DNA from: Planctomycetota bacterium
GTDB lineage: Bacteria > Planctomycetota > Brocadiia > Brocadiales > Bathyanammoxibiaceae
NCBI GenBank assembly: GCA_030623665.1
Contig: JAUXLO010000046.1
Span: forward strand, 1-10,326
DNA length: 10,326 nucleotides
Direction of reading: 5' to 3'
Below the pieces are notes generated by a model. That model saw nothing but the letters and a program-made list of their open reading frames with translations. It ran no database searches and was not told where the DNA came from. The translations under genes were made by a program, and so were the position numbers. Positions 1 to 6,772 of the stretch are shown here, piece after piece (position 1 is the first letter of the stretch; every line of letters starts with the position of its first letter).

Positions 1-998
1 AAGGGCTCACCGGGACGGTAGCTGCCAAACGGGCGGTTGCAGCCGATATCGCCGTCTCTGCTTGGGCAGCCGCCGGTTATAAAGGGCCTGCCGCCTTCCA
101 CTACCTCTTCCACGGTCTCCTTCAAAGAATGTTCCATTTTTATAAGCCTGCCCCCTTTATCAAATTCGAGCTCACGTTGCCTTACGAGACCCGCCTCCAC
201 GAGATACGCCAGGAGCTGTGCGCGGCGGAATCTCCTTAAAGAGGGCCGCTTCCGTCGCGACATGTTAGAGCGCGGCTCAGGGTAGAAGCTGAACAGGTGG
301 ATGAGGGCCCCCATGGTGTGTACACGGGTGAAACACCCCGCCAGTTCCCTGTCCGTCTCCCCTATGCCCACCATGATATGACAGCTTACCCTCTTTGGCC
401 CAAAGACCTCAACGCCGCCCCTGAGCGTGTCGGCATAATCCTCCCACGACAGCGGCCCGCCGACCCGGGGCCCCCTCGTCCGTTCGAACACCCTCTCGGA
501 TGCGGCATCGAGTCCCACGCCCAGGTAGTCCGCCCCCAATGCCTTTAGCATCCTCAAATCCCCGGCATCGAACAGGCCCGGCGTAATAAGTACAGAAAGG
601 GGGATGTCCGCCGCCTCGCGCACGGCCCTGGCGAGGCCGATGGTATCTTCTACGGCGCCTGGGTGGAAAACGGTCGAGATACATATACGGCGGATGGTAC
701 CACTGTATCTTGAGAGCCTGTCTACCATGTCACGCGTCTTTAGAACGGGCCAGTCTACACGGATAAAGGAGTCTTCATCCCTGGGCCGTGAGCGCGCAAG
801 CCCGCAGTAGGCGCAGTTGGCCCTGCAGTCGTCGGGGTAGCTCAACAGCAGATTTATGCAGAAATTCCGGGCATCGCGATAGAACCTGCCGGAGAGAAAC
901 CTCAGGCTCAGGGCAGACGCAAGGCTGGTCTTAACAAATTCCGGGACCTGTGCGCTGTGTGTATGGGTCTTGTGTTGGGTGTGCACGTCCATTGTCAT
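1..998 (-). CDS. Radical SAM protein, LipS1/LipS2-type lipoyl synthase candidate (3' end outside window)
   Basis: Continuous minus-strand frame of 332 codons reaching the left edge without a stop, so the C-terminus is missing. The radical SAM [4Fe-4S] motif is CRANCAYC (C58, C62, C65). A second cysteine pair, C311 and C320 in a CPSRDGDIGCNRPF segment, could serve an auxiliary cluster. VGIGETDREL (210-219) is the usual barrel-strand motif of these enzymes. Known: in archaea and some bacteria two radical SAM proteins, LipS1 and LipS2, replace LipA and are encoded beside a lipoate ligase. The ligase family gene directly upstream on the same strand supports that role here, probably inserting sulfur into octanoyl-carrier protein in the cytoplasm. 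I cannot say which of the two it is; the partner may lie just left of the window. Start: ATG 998, with ATG 992 as an alternative; a TGA at 1005-1007 blocks extension in this frame. There is no Shine-Dalgarno, and the start region lies in a repeat. A biotin-synthase-like role is the main alternative. Confidence 0.85.
   Translation of the reverse strand, partial: MTMDVHTQHKTHTHSAQVPEFVKTSLASALSLRFLSGRFYRDARNFCINLLLSYPDDCRANCAYCGLARSRPRDEDSFIRVDWPVLKTRDMVDRLSRYSGTIRRICISTVFHPGAVEDTIGLARAVREAADIPLSVLITPGLFDAGDLRMLKALGADYLGVGLDAASERVFERTRGPRVGGPLSWEDYADTLRGGVEVFGPKRVSCHIMVGIGETDRELAGCFTRVHTMGALIHLFSFYPEPRSNMSRRKRPSLRRFRRAQLLAYLVEAGLVRQRELEFDKGGRLIKMEHSLKETVEEVVEGGRPFITGGCPSRDGDIGCNRPFGSYRPGEP
967..979. 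repeat. 13-bp direct repeat, left copy (flanks palindromic insert)
   Basis: GTCTTGTGTTGGG here is repeated exactly at 1114-1126, 147 bp away. The stretch between the copies contains the palindromic units at 992-1038 and 1063-1099. This copy lies inside the radical SAM gene's first codons, while the other lies inside the last codons of the ligase gene. It may be a target-site duplication, although 13 bp is long for one. Confidence 0.6.
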
Positions 999-1038
999 TA
1001 GGAATCAGAGATTGCTTCGCTTTCGCTCGCAATGACAA
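992..1038. repeat. Palindromic repeat unit A (REP/MITE-like) with 8-bp terminal inverted repeats
   Basis: TTGTCATT at 992-999 and AATGACAA at 1031-1038 form perfect 8-bp terminal inverted repeats. An internal ATTGC (1011-1015)/GCAAT (1029-1033) pair nests inside. On the minus strand it reads GTCATTGCGAGCGAAAGCG then AAGCAATCTC, resembling short palindromic elements I recall as dispersed in several bacterial phyla; I cannot attach a name. Unit B at 1063 begins with the same TTGTCATTGCGAG in the opposite orientation. ATG 998 of the radical SAM gene lies within the left end of this unit. Confidence 0.75.
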
Positions 1039-1062
1039 GCTTGTGCTGGATGCTCTCGTCCT

Positions 1063-1099
1063 TTGTCATTGCGAGGGGCGCAGCCCCGTGGCAATCTCC
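1063..1099. repeat. Palindromic repeat unit B, inverted relative to unit A
   Basis: Begins TTGTCATTGCGAGGGGCG and continues into CCCCGTGGCAATCTCC. It folds as GGGGC/GCCCC around GCA, inside an ATTGC/GCAAT outer stem. With unit A it forms a divergent pair separated by 24 bp (1039-1062), an arrangement like REP doublets. It contains the ligase gene's stop codon (1066-1068 on the minus strand) and its last codons. Confidence 0.75.
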
Positions 1100-1881
1100 A
1101 GTTGTTCACGCGAGTCTTGTGTTGGGCGCTCTTTTCCATGATATATCCAGTCACTGCTCTTGTACTTCTCTTGCTCCAATTCTCTTATTTCCGCCAGTTC
1201 CTCTTTGTTGAACGGTTCCGGTATAAGCTCTGCGTGAAGGTTTTTTTCAAAACCCCTTTTGACAAAATCCCTCAGCTCATCGGTGCCAAAAGGCCTGCCC
1301 AGTTCACTTGAGATGGTGGTTATACTGCCGCCTTTCCTCCCGGGCTTCTTCAAAAGCCTCAGCATCAGGTCTGTATCCATGTCAGCGAGGATGCTTGCAT
1401 GATAGAGCCCGGCAGGGGATTCGTCCAGGACGCAGGAGGCAAGCCCGGCTATCTTCCCGCCGTTTACGTAGATGTCATTCTCCGGCCGGAATCTTGCCTG
1501 AAGACCCAGGAGTCTGAGCGCGACGATTATTCCCCTGGTGAAGGGACTGAATATGGTCTTTGAGTCAAGGAGTGCTGAGTTGCCAATGACAGGGCCGGCT
1601 ACGGCCACGCCAAGCTGCCCTTCTCCCATGACGATTGCACCGCCTCCCGTGGGCCTGCGGTTTATGTCTACACCCAGCCTTGCGCAGCGGATGAGATTTA
1701 CCTCTGAGCCAACGTCCTGATTCCTGCCCAGCATGACCGACGTGCCTTTATACGTGTAGAGCCTGATTATGTGGGAATATGGTGATGTATGTAGCCTACC
1801 GGCAATATATTCATCCGCCGCAAGCCCGAAGCTGGCCGGGGAGCCGTCGTCCTCTATGTAACGCCACTTAGAATTTATCAT
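1066..1881 (-). CDS. lplA: Lipoate-protein ligase / octanoyltransferase family protein (LplA-like)
   Basis: A 271-residue protein of the biotin/lipoate protein ligase A/B fold. The motif RRPTGGGAIVMGEGQLG (75-91) matches the lipoyl-AMP/octanoyl binding loop, with Met at the place where many ligases carry His. K143 in NDIYVNGGKIAG is the expected conserved lysine, and LYHASILADMD (159-169) is the later core strand. The typical domain end appears at KYKSSDWIYHGK (239-250). Residues 257-271 (SREQLEIATGLRPSQ) come from an inserted repeat and are probably not functional. Known: such ligases activate and transfer lipoate or octanoate to carrier proteins; in the LipS pathway they supply the octanoylated or lipoylated substrate. 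The downstream radical SAM gene supports that context. The start at ATG 1881 has only a weak GAG upstream. It could also be a salvage ligase or LipM-type octanoyltransferase; the motifs do not separate these. Confidence 0.9.
   Translation of the reverse strand: MINSKWRYIEDDGSPASFGLAADEYIAGRLHTSPYSHIIRLYTYKGTSVMLGRNQDVGSEVNLIRCARLGVDINRRPTGGGAIVMGEGQLGVAVAGPVIGNSALLDSKTIFSPFTRGIIVALRLLGLQARFRPENDIYVNGGKIAGLASCVLDESPAGLYHASILADMDTDLMLRLLKKPGRKGGSITTISSELGRPFGTDELRDFVKRGFEKNLHAELIPEPFNKEELAEIRELEQEKYKSSDWIYHGKERPTQDSREQLEIATGLRPSQ
1114..1126. repeat. 13-bp direct repeat, right copy
   Basis: Exact copy of GTCTTGTGTTGGG at 967-979. On the minus strand it encodes residues P253-D256 (PTQD) of the ligase. 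Everything in that protein after this copy is encoded by the inserted stretch. Confidence 0.6.
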
Positions 1882-1937
1882 GATATCTCAGACCAGACGC
1901 CGCTGCCAAGACCGGCACCCTTTTCTGCCAGCTCTCT

Positions 1938-1960
1938 GCGCAGGGCAACAAGCCCTGCGC
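1938..1960. repeat. Perfect 9-bp stem-loop in the deoB-ligase gap
   Basis: GCGCAGGGC (1938-1946) and GCCCTGCGC (1952-1960) pair perfectly around AACAA. There is no T-run on either side, so it is not a convincing intrinsic terminator. It lies in the 187-bp gap between deoB (stop at 2069) and the ligase start (1881), which holds no gene that I can support. It looks like a dispersed palindromic repeat. Confidence 0.6.
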
Positions 1961-1992
1961 TACCCTTATAATAAGGCCCCATATCACGCCTT

Positions 1993-2039
1993 AGGCGGAT
2001 GTCCGCCACACTGATAGGCGGATCGCACGCTACAAAAAT
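1993..2039. repeat. Second palindromic/repeat segment in the deoB-ligase gap
   Basis: GGCGGA (1994-1999) and TCCGCC (2002-2007) form a tight hairpin. AGGCGGAT occurs directly repeated at 1993-2000 and 2016-2023. The segment ends with ACGCTACAAAAAT (2027-2039), which recurs exactly at 6789-6801 after another GC-rich palindrome. Probably a dispersed repeat rather than a gene. Confidence 0.5.
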
Positions 2040-2068
2040 AAAGCGCAACCACAAGGGTTCCCCCCCAC

Positions 2069-3253
2069 TTAACTATGAAATAGCTCCTTGTAAAAGCTTG
2101 TTCCGTGACTGAGGGGTGGTAGTCCCAGGGCCTCCGCAATGGTTGCCCCAAGGTCTGAGAAACTCTGCCTGACACCAAGGCTGCGGACCCTGCCCAGGGC
2201 CTTACCGTATACCAAAAGGGGTACGTACTCGCGGGAGTGGTCTGTACTGGGTGTAGTAGGGTCACATCCATGATCCGCCGTCATAGAAAGGATGTCGTCA
2301 TCCTTAAGGGCGTCAAGTATCCCGGGCAGGCGCACGTCAAATTCCTCAAGACACCTTGCATAGCCCTCCGGGTCGTTCCTGTGCCCGTATTTCATGTCAA
2401 AGTCTATCAGGTTGGTAAAGATTATGCCCCTGGAATCCTCTTTGATGCATCTTATGGTCTGGTCCACCCCTTCCCGGTTATTCCCCGTGGGTAGTTCCCG
2501 TGTCAGTCCGGTATGGGCAAAGATGTCGCCTATCTTGCCTATGCCCACCACCCCAAGGCCCTTTTCCTTCGCTACGTCCAACAGCGTGGGCCGGGGGGGT
2601 GGTACGGAAAAGTCCTTCCGCCCCTCGGTCCTCACGTACCGCCCTTCAGAGACCACAAACGGCCTGGCGATGACGCGGCCCACATTATGACGCTCGCCGG
2701 TCAATATGCCGCGGGCGGTCCTGCACATCTTATAGAGTTCATCTACCGGTATCACCGCCTCACAGGCGGCTATCTGGAACACGCTGTCCGCTGAGGTATA
2801 AACGATGGGGTTCCCTGTCTGTATGTGTTCCTCTCCCAGTTCCTTTATTATCTCCGTGCCCGATGCGGGTTTGTTGCCCAATACGGGCCTGCCTATAGCT
2901 CTCGTGAATTTCTCGATTATCTCTTTGGGGAAGCCGTTGGGGTATATAGGGAAGGGTTTTGTAGTGACTAGGCCGGTAATCTCCCAGTGTCCCGTGGTGG
3001 TATCTTTTGCGCCAGAGCCCTCGGCCATCTTCCCATAAAAGGCCCCCGGGGTTATATCGTCGCTCAGGCCCTCGACGGGTATTATCTTTCCCAGGCCCAT
3101 GGCCTCGAGGCCGGGCAGTCGCAGGCCGCCTGCGGCCCTGGCCATATTGCCCAGGGTATTACTCCCCTCGTCGCCGAATTTTGAGGCATCGGGCAGCTCC
3201 CCTACGCCGAGGCTGTCAAGGATGATTATCACCACCCGGCGGGTCTTGGACAT
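2069..3253 (-). CDS. deoB: Phosphopentomutase DeoB
   Basis: A 394-residue cytoplasmic enzyme that interconverts (deoxy)ribose 1-phosphate and 5-phosphate in nucleoside salvage. It belongs to the alkaline phosphatase superfamily and uses two metals. All expected ligands are visible: D13 in [14 protein letters not shown]286 and H291 in [15 protein letters not shown]327 and H328 in TADHG, and H339 in [10 protein letters not shown]. The phosphorylatable threonine T85 lies in KDTTTGHWE. These positions coincide with the Bacillus cereus numbering that I recall, and the length is normal for the family. The ATG lies 2 nt after the deoC stop (TAG TA ATG), implying translational coupling, and the product of DeoB (deoxyribose 5-phosphate) is the substrate of DeoC. 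No sign of damage. Confidence 0.98.
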   Translation of the reverse strand: MSKTRRVVIIILDSLGVGELPDASKFGDEGSNTLGNMARAAGGLRLPGLEAMGLGKIIPVEGLSDDITPGAFYGKMAEGSGAKDTTTGHWEITGLVTTKPFPIYPNGFPKEIIEKFTRAIGRPVLGNKPASGTEIIKELGEEHIQTGNPIVYTSADSVFQIAACEAVIPVDELYKMCRTARGILTGERHNVGRVIARPFVVSEGRYVRTEGRKDFSVPPPRPTLLDVAKEKGLGVVGIGKIGDIFAHTGLTRELPTGNNREGVDQTIRCIKEDSRGIIFTNLIDFDMKYGHRNDPEGYARCLEEFDVRLPGILDALKDDDILSMTADHGCDPTTPSTDHSREYVPLLVYGKALGRVRSLGVRQSFSDLGATIAEALGLPPLSHGTSFYKELFHS

Positions 3254-3255
3254 TA

Positions 3256-3915
3256 CTATAAACTCTCTACGATTTCAGGCCCTGTACTGGTTCCTATCCT
3301 TGCGGCGCCGGCGTCTATCATGGCCAGCGCGGTTTTTGCGTCACGTATACCGCCGGAGGCCTTGACCTGTACATGTTCAGGGGAATGTTGCCTGAGCAGC
3401 CGCACGTCCTCAACCGTTGCGCCGCCCGGGCCGACTCCGGTAGTGGTCTTAACGAAGTTCGCACCGGCATCCGCAACTATCTTGCAGGCCTCTATCTTCT
3501 CTTCTTCCGTCAGAAAGCAGGCCTCTATTATGACCTTTACTACACCGCCACGCGCCGCCCTTACCACACCCTCTATATCTCTCTGCACCATCGAGTAGTC
3601 CTTCGACTTAAAGGCGGCGATGTTCATGACCATGTCTATCTCCTCGGCTCCCTCACTCACCGCAAGCGCGGCCTCCACCACCTTTGCCTCCGGCTGGCTG
3701 TAGCCGAACGGGAAACCCGCTATACTTCCGACCTTCACCGATGAGTCTCTAAGACACTCAACCGCCAGGGGGACGTATATAGGAGGGATTGCAACCGTGC
3801 AGAAGCCGTATTTCTTTGCCTCTTCGCAGAGTTTTGTTATCTGGCTCCTGTCCGCCGTCGGCCTTATCTGCGTGTGGTCTATCATCTTTACCAGTTTTTC
3901 GCGAGAGAGTTTCAT
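3256..3915 (-). CDS. deoC: Deoxyribose-phosphate aldolase DeoC
   Basis: A 219-residue class I aldolase that cleaves 2-deoxyribose 5-phosphate to glyceraldehyde 3-phosphate and acetaldehyde in the cytoplasm. The Schiff-base lysine is K156 in [15 protein letters not shown]. The second active-site lysine K185 lies in VKASGGIRD, and D94 is in EEIDMVMN. The phosphate-binding end is IGTSTG (207-212). Length and order of motifs are typical of bacterial DeoC of about 220 residues. The start at ATG 3915 is preceded by AAAGGA at good spacing. It is followed immediately by deoB and preceded, 68 bp away, by yggT, so the three probably form one transcript. Deoxynucleoside catabolism is the shared role of the deoC/deoB pair. 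Confidence 0.97.
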   Translation of the reverse strand: MKLSREKLVKMIDHTQIRPTADRSQITKLCEEAKKYGFCTVAIPPIYVPLAVECLRDSSVKVGSIAGFPFGYSQPEAKVVEAALAVSEGAEEIDMVMNIAAFKSKDYSMVQRDIEGVVRAARGGVVKVIIEACFLTEEEKIEACKIVADAGANFVKTTTGVGPGGATVEDVRLLRQHSPEHVQVKASGGIRDAKTALAMIDAGAARIGTSTGPEIVESL

Positions 3916-3983
3916 TGGTGTCGTCCTTTCCGCCGCAGAAAAGAGTCAAGCGAGGAGAATCATGAGGCCTATTAAACCAAAAA

Positions 3984-4220
3984 TCAGACGAAAATGCGTT
4001 TGAGAAACTCAAGACCGATAAAGACGACAATGGGAGATAAGTCCAGACCCCCCATGGCCGGGATAACCTTCCGAACAGGCTCCAGTACGGGCTCGGTCAC
4101 CTTGAACAGGAATTGTGATGCCGGGTGTTCGCTGTCATGGGGAATCCATGTCAGGACAATCCGTACGAAGATTATTAACTCATAAAGGCCAATCAAACCG
4201 CTTATAGGTGAGCTGTGCAT
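3984..4220 (-). CDS. yggT: YggT family small membrane protein
   Basis: A 78-residue protein with hydrophobic segments at about 5-26 and 61-77. Between them lies the family signature TEPVLEPVRKVIPAMGGLD (42-60), followed by LSPIVV. It corresponds to a single YGGT repeat, shorter than the two-repeat E. coli protein but normal for many bacteria. Family members sit in the inner membrane and are linked by other studies to osmotic or cell-division roles; the exact function is unsettled. The start at ATG 4220 has AAGGGA upstream. As first gene of the yggT-deoC-deoB set, it is probably driven by the promoter at 4268-4297. Its link to deoxynucleoside salvage is only positional. Confidence 0.92.
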   Translation of the reverse strand: MHSSPISGLIGLYELIIFVRIVLTWIPHDSEHPASQFLFKVTEPVLEPVRKVIPAMGGLDLSPIVVFIGLEFLKRIFV

Positions 4221-4267
4221 TGGGGGTCCCTTTTAGGCAGAGTATTTGCTCAGCAAACTAAGGCAAA

Positions 4268-4297
4268 ATTCTACCATAGCTACTCCCCTTATTGCAA
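4268..4297 (-). promoter_or_regulatory. Predicted sigma70 promoter for yggT-deoC-deoB (extended -10)
   Basis: On the minus strand TTGCAA (4292-4297) is followed after 18 bp by TAGAAT (4268-4273), which is preceded by TG at the extended -10 position. The predicted start of transcription near 4261 leaves a leader of about 40 nt before the yggT ATG. Confidence 0.55.
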
Positions 4298-4310
4298 ATT
4301 AATAAAGGGG
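4285..4310. promoter_or_regulatory. Imperfect palindrome over the yggT -35 region (possible operator)
   Basis: CCCCTTATT (4285-4293) and AATAAAGGGG (4301-4310) are inverted repeats with one bulged A around a 7-nt centre. They overlap the -35 box of the predicted yggT promoter, so a regulator binding here would control the yggT-deoC-deoB set. A deo-type repressor is a natural guess, but no regulator is encoded nearby. Confidence 0.3.
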
Positions 4311-4337
4311 GATTGTTGCCATGGAACTATTATAGAG

Positions 4338-4445
4338 GAGACCTCTGGAAAATCGCTACTTTGTTGCCCTTGACGGGAGGCCCGCCGCAGGCGGAGATGC
4401 GCCATCGGCATCACATCTCAGCTAAAAAAATTTTGCAGAGGTCTC
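4338..4445. mobile_element. MITE-like element with terminal inverted repeats, 108 bp
   Basis: GAGACCTCTG (4338-4347) and CAGAGGTCTC (4436-4445) are perfect 10-bp inverted repeats. The match continues inward as GAAAAT versus CAAAAT, giving roughly 15 of 16 positions. No coding capacity is present; a small CCGCC-GCA-GGCGG hairpin lies at 4382-4394. I see no clear target duplication in the flanks. It sits in the divergent region between yggT and ribD, where its right end may add promoter-like sequence for ribD (TTGCAG at 4434, TATTGT at 4456). Confidence 0.65.
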
Positions 4446-4509
4446 ATATTAGTGGTATTGTGTAAAAGCGGACAATGGTGTTGTTCGAGCCGTTTCCGGG
4501 TACCGATTC

Positions 4510-5643
4510 ATGGAACATACCATTACAGACGACAAGCGTTTTATGCAGATGGCCCTGGGGCTTGCTGAGAGCGGAAGGGGCCGGGTAGAGCCTAACCCCA
4601 TGGTGGGGGCAGTAGTGGTGAAGGACGGCAGGGTTGTGGGTCAGGGCTATCACGAATATTTTGGAGGCCCGCATGCAGAGGTGCATGCATTGGACGAGGC
4701 CGGGTCATCTTCCAGGGGTGCCACACTTTACGTCTCTCTCGAGCCCTGCGCACATCAGGGGAAGACGCCTCCTTGTGCCGACAGGCTCATAGAGGTTGGC
4801 CTAAACAGGGTAGTTCTGGCCGTAATGGACCCAAACCCCGAAACGGCCGGCAAGGGTGCCGAGAGGCTGAGACAGGCGGGTATCAAGGTGGTTACCGGAG
4901 TGGCGGAGGATGAGGCCAAGAGGTTGAATGCCCCCTTCTTTAAACTGATGACGGTGGGAATACCATACGTCGTCGCTAAATGGGCCATGAGTCTGGATGG
5001 GAAGACGGCAACCCACACAGGGGATTCCCGCTGGGTCTCTTCACTGGAATCGAGGGAATACGTCCATAAAATTCGCTCCCAGGTGGACGCGGTAATGGTG
5101 GGGATCGGTACGGTGCTCAGGGACGACCCGTTACTAACCTGTCGCCATCCAGGGGGCGGGAGAAATCCTAAGCGGCTGGTGGTGGACGGGCAGGCCCGTC
5201 TGCCGTTGGACTCTCAATTGGTACGTACTATATCCGAGGCCGAGGTGCTGGTGGCAACAACCGAGCATGCACCGGCCGAACGCCTGGACAGGCTGAGGAA
5301 GGCGGGCTGCAGGCCGATCACGGTCAAGGGCAAGGACAACCGGGTAGACCTTCGGGAACTGATGAAGGTGTTGGGCAGGGAACAGCTTACAAATATCTTT
5401 GTTGACGGAGGGAGTACTCTTACCGCCTCTTTACTCGAAGACAGACTGGTAGACCGGGTGATGGTCTTTATCTCACCGAGGATAATCGGAGGGACGGAGG
5501 CGCCCCAGCCAGTGTCGGGAATCGGAGTGGGTAAGGTGGTGGACGCCCTGGCGTTGAAGGATGTCTGCGTGAGGAGATGTGCAGAAGACATCCTGGTGGA
5601 AGGTCTTGTATCTAATGTGCAAAGGCGGGAGGAAAGGGATTGA
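4510..5643 (+). CDS. ribD: Bifunctional RibD: pyrimidine deaminase / 5-amino-6-(5-phosphoribosylamino)uracil reductase
   Basis: A 377-residue riboflavin biosynthesis enzyme of normal length. The N-terminal deaminase domain (about 1-145) has the zinc site H55 in GGPHAEVHAL, with the proton shuttle E57, plus C80 and C89 in PCAHQGKTPPC. The C-terminal NADPH-dependent reductase domain begins around AKWAMSLDGKTA (156-167), with RWVSS (174-178), GIGTVLRDDPLLT (198-210), FVDGGSTL (297-304) and ISPRIIGG (321-328). Both halves look intact. ATG 4510 is the only ordinary start after a TAG at 4450 in this frame, and it lacks a clear Shine-Dalgarno. No FMN riboswitch is visible upstream. Its TGA overlaps the next gene's TTG start. 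No other riboflavin gene follows, so ribD is separated from the rest of the pathway here. Confidence 0.97.
   Translation: MEHTITDDKRFMQMALGLAESGRGRVEPNPMVGAVVVKDGRVVGQGYHEYFGGPHAEVHALDEAGSSSRGATLYVSLEPCAHQGKTPPCADRLIEVGLNRVVLAVMDPNPETAGKGAERLRQAGIKVVTGVAEDEAKRLNAPFFKLMTVGIPYVVAKWAMSLDGKTATHTGDSRWVSSLESREYVHKIRSQVDAVMVGIGTVLRDDPLLTCRHPGGGRNPKRLVVDGQARLPLDSQLVRTISEAEVLVATTEHAPAERLDRLRKAGCRPITVKGKDNRVDLRELMKVLGREQLTNIFVDGGSTLTASLLEDRLVDRVMVFISPRIIGGTEAPQPVSGIGVGKVVDALALKDVCVRRCAEDILVEGLVSNVQRREERD
5628..5642 (+). promoter_or_regulatory. Strong ribosome binding site deciding a TTG start
   Basis: GGAGGAA (5628-5634) lies inside the last ribD codons, 5 nt before TTG 5640. No ATG or GTG lies at suitable spacing in that frame, so the rare TTG start is well supported. 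Confidence 0.75.
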
Positions 5644-5987
5644 GTCTGAAATACTTCCTTTACTTTATTGTGGGAGGCATTATCGTAAGCGCAGTAAGCT
5701 ATTTCGGGGGAGCAAGAAAGGGCATTTTATCTTCCTTTATTGCTATGATGCCTGCGCTGAGCATTATTACGGCGACGTTTATTTATCGTGAGGCCGGCAC
5801 TGATGCGACGGTTTCCTATGCCAAGGGTCTTATCCTCTTTTCACCTGCCTGGTTCTGCTATATAGGTGCCTTCGTCTTTCTGCTGCAAAGGGTAGAGATG
5901 TGGAAGGCGGTGGTGATGTCTGTTTCTGTTTTTCTCATAGTGGCGTTTCTTACCAGGACCGTGATTCAAGGATTCTATCATGCCTAA
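5640..5987 (+). CDS. Four-helix integral membrane protein, GlpM/DUF3147-like
   Basis: A 115-residue hydrophobic protein with predicted membrane segments at about 5-22, 30-48, 64-83 and 88-110. The pattern GGIIVSAVSYFGGARKGILSSFIAMMPALSIITATFIY, read in its two parts (12-28 and 29-49), resembles small GlpM/DUF3147-type inner-membrane proteins of the same size. The resemblance is by pattern only, and the function is unknown. The start is TTG at 5640, supported by a strong GGAGGAA (5628-5634) at proper spacing. The TTG overlaps the ribD stop as TTGA, and the 3' end overlaps the lipoprotein start by 8 nt. This indicates coupled translation in one operon. Confidence 0.85.
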   Translation: MSLKYFLYFIVGGIIVSAVSYFGGARKGILSSFIAMMPALSIITATFIYREAGTDATVSYAKGLILFSPAWFCYIGAFVFLLQRVEMWKAVVMSVSVFLIVAFLTRTVIQGFYHA

Positions 5988-6765
5988 GAAAAGGGGCCGG
6001 GTGGGCCCTGTTTTGTGGTGTATTTCTTATCCGTATATTGTAATGGTGACATTAGCGGCAGGCTGTGTCGATCAGCAGTGGGTTAAGGATTATGTGGGGC
6101 AGGAGTTGGAGTCTGTGAAGACTGAGCGGCTCGAGTCGCTGGAGGATGGTCTTGCCGAGACCGAGGTGGGGCTGAAATCGCTACGGGAAGAGGTAAAGGG
6201 GTTAGGTGTCGGGCTTGAGACATCTGAATCACTGGAACAGACCCTGGAGGAGAATAAAGAGGAACTGCTGTGGCTGAGAGAAGACATTGACGAGATGGAC
6301 ACCAGACTTATTGAGCTGGAGTCTACGGTGCAAATCTTGCCGGAAGCCATGCCGCTAACCGATACGGCGCCAGAAGCCGTAGGGACAACGGTACCGGAAA
6401 CGGCGCTGGAAGAAGTCCGCCCACCGGGCGTTGAGGTCAAACTATCGCAGCCTCTGGAGGCTAACCTTACAAATCTAGCTGACGAGTTGGGGAAACTTCG
6501 TGAGCTAATAGGCGACGTCTCAAGGCACATCGAGCACGTGGACCAGCGGTATCAGCAATACCACAAGGAGGTCAGTGGGCTAAGGCTGGACATAATGAAT
6601 GACATAGATACACTGGACAAAAGGATAACGGCATTGAATGACAGAATATCTGAGCTAAAGGATACACAGAGGGCGATACGCGCGGAAATGGCGGAACTGC
6701 CTCAGAGAGACGCTGAGTCTCTGGAACAGAGACTCAGGGGATTGTTAAAGGATTTGCCTAAGTAA
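5980..6765 (+). CDS. Coiled-coil lipoprotein, longer paralogue
   Basis: A 261-residue protein of unknown function. The signal peptide ends in the lipobox LAAGC with C29 as lipidated residue; V30 at +2 suggests the outer membrane rather than inner-membrane retention. After it comes DQQWVKDYVGQE (31-42), shared almost exactly with the next lipoprotein. Two charged heptad-like coiled-coil stretches (about 43-118 and 155-258) flank a Pro/Thr-rich linker (119-150). It resembles periplasm-spanning coiled-coil lipoproteins in outline only. ATG 5980 is preceded by AAGGA at 7 nt and overlaps the upstream membrane protein gene by 8 nt. No catalytic motif is visible, so a scaffold or tether role is a guess. 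Confidence 0.88.
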   Translation: MPKKRGRVGPVLWCISYPYIVMVTLAAGCVDQQWVKDYVGQELESVKTERLESLEDGLAETEVGLKSLREEVKGLGVGLETSESLEQTLEENKEELLWLREDIDEMDTRLIELESTVQILPEAMPLTDTAPEAVGTTVPETALEEVRPPGVEVKLSQPLEANLTNLADELGKLRELIGDVSRHIEHVDQRYQQYHKEVSGLRLDIMNDIDTLDKRITALNDRISELKDTQRAIRAEMAELPQRDAESLEQRLRGLLKDLPK

Positions 6766-6772
6766 AAAGCGC

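Noticed and set aside
409..684. A 91-codon minus-strand frame rich in Arg and Gly.
   Set aside because: It lies inside the radical SAM gene in a different frame; the Arg/Gly/Pro-rich composition is typical of a shadow frame.
1938..1960. Intrinsic terminator after deoB.
   Set aside because: The stem is strong, but no T-run follows on either strand.
1984..2271. A 95-codon minus-strand frame that begins within deoB and runs into the gap.
   Set aside because: It overlaps the end of deoB in another frame and ends in repeat sequence; no recognisable domain or ribosome site.
4370..4400. GC-rich stretch upstream of ribD that might be an FMN riboswitch.
   Set aside because: The conserved FMN-riboswitch core (AGGGGC...GGTGAAATTCC type) is not present; the stretch lies within the MITE-like element.
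6090..6530. A 146-codon Ser-rich minus-strand frame.
   Set aside because: It is the antisense of the coiled-coil lipoprotein; Ser-rich antisense frames arise from Glu/Leu-rich coding.
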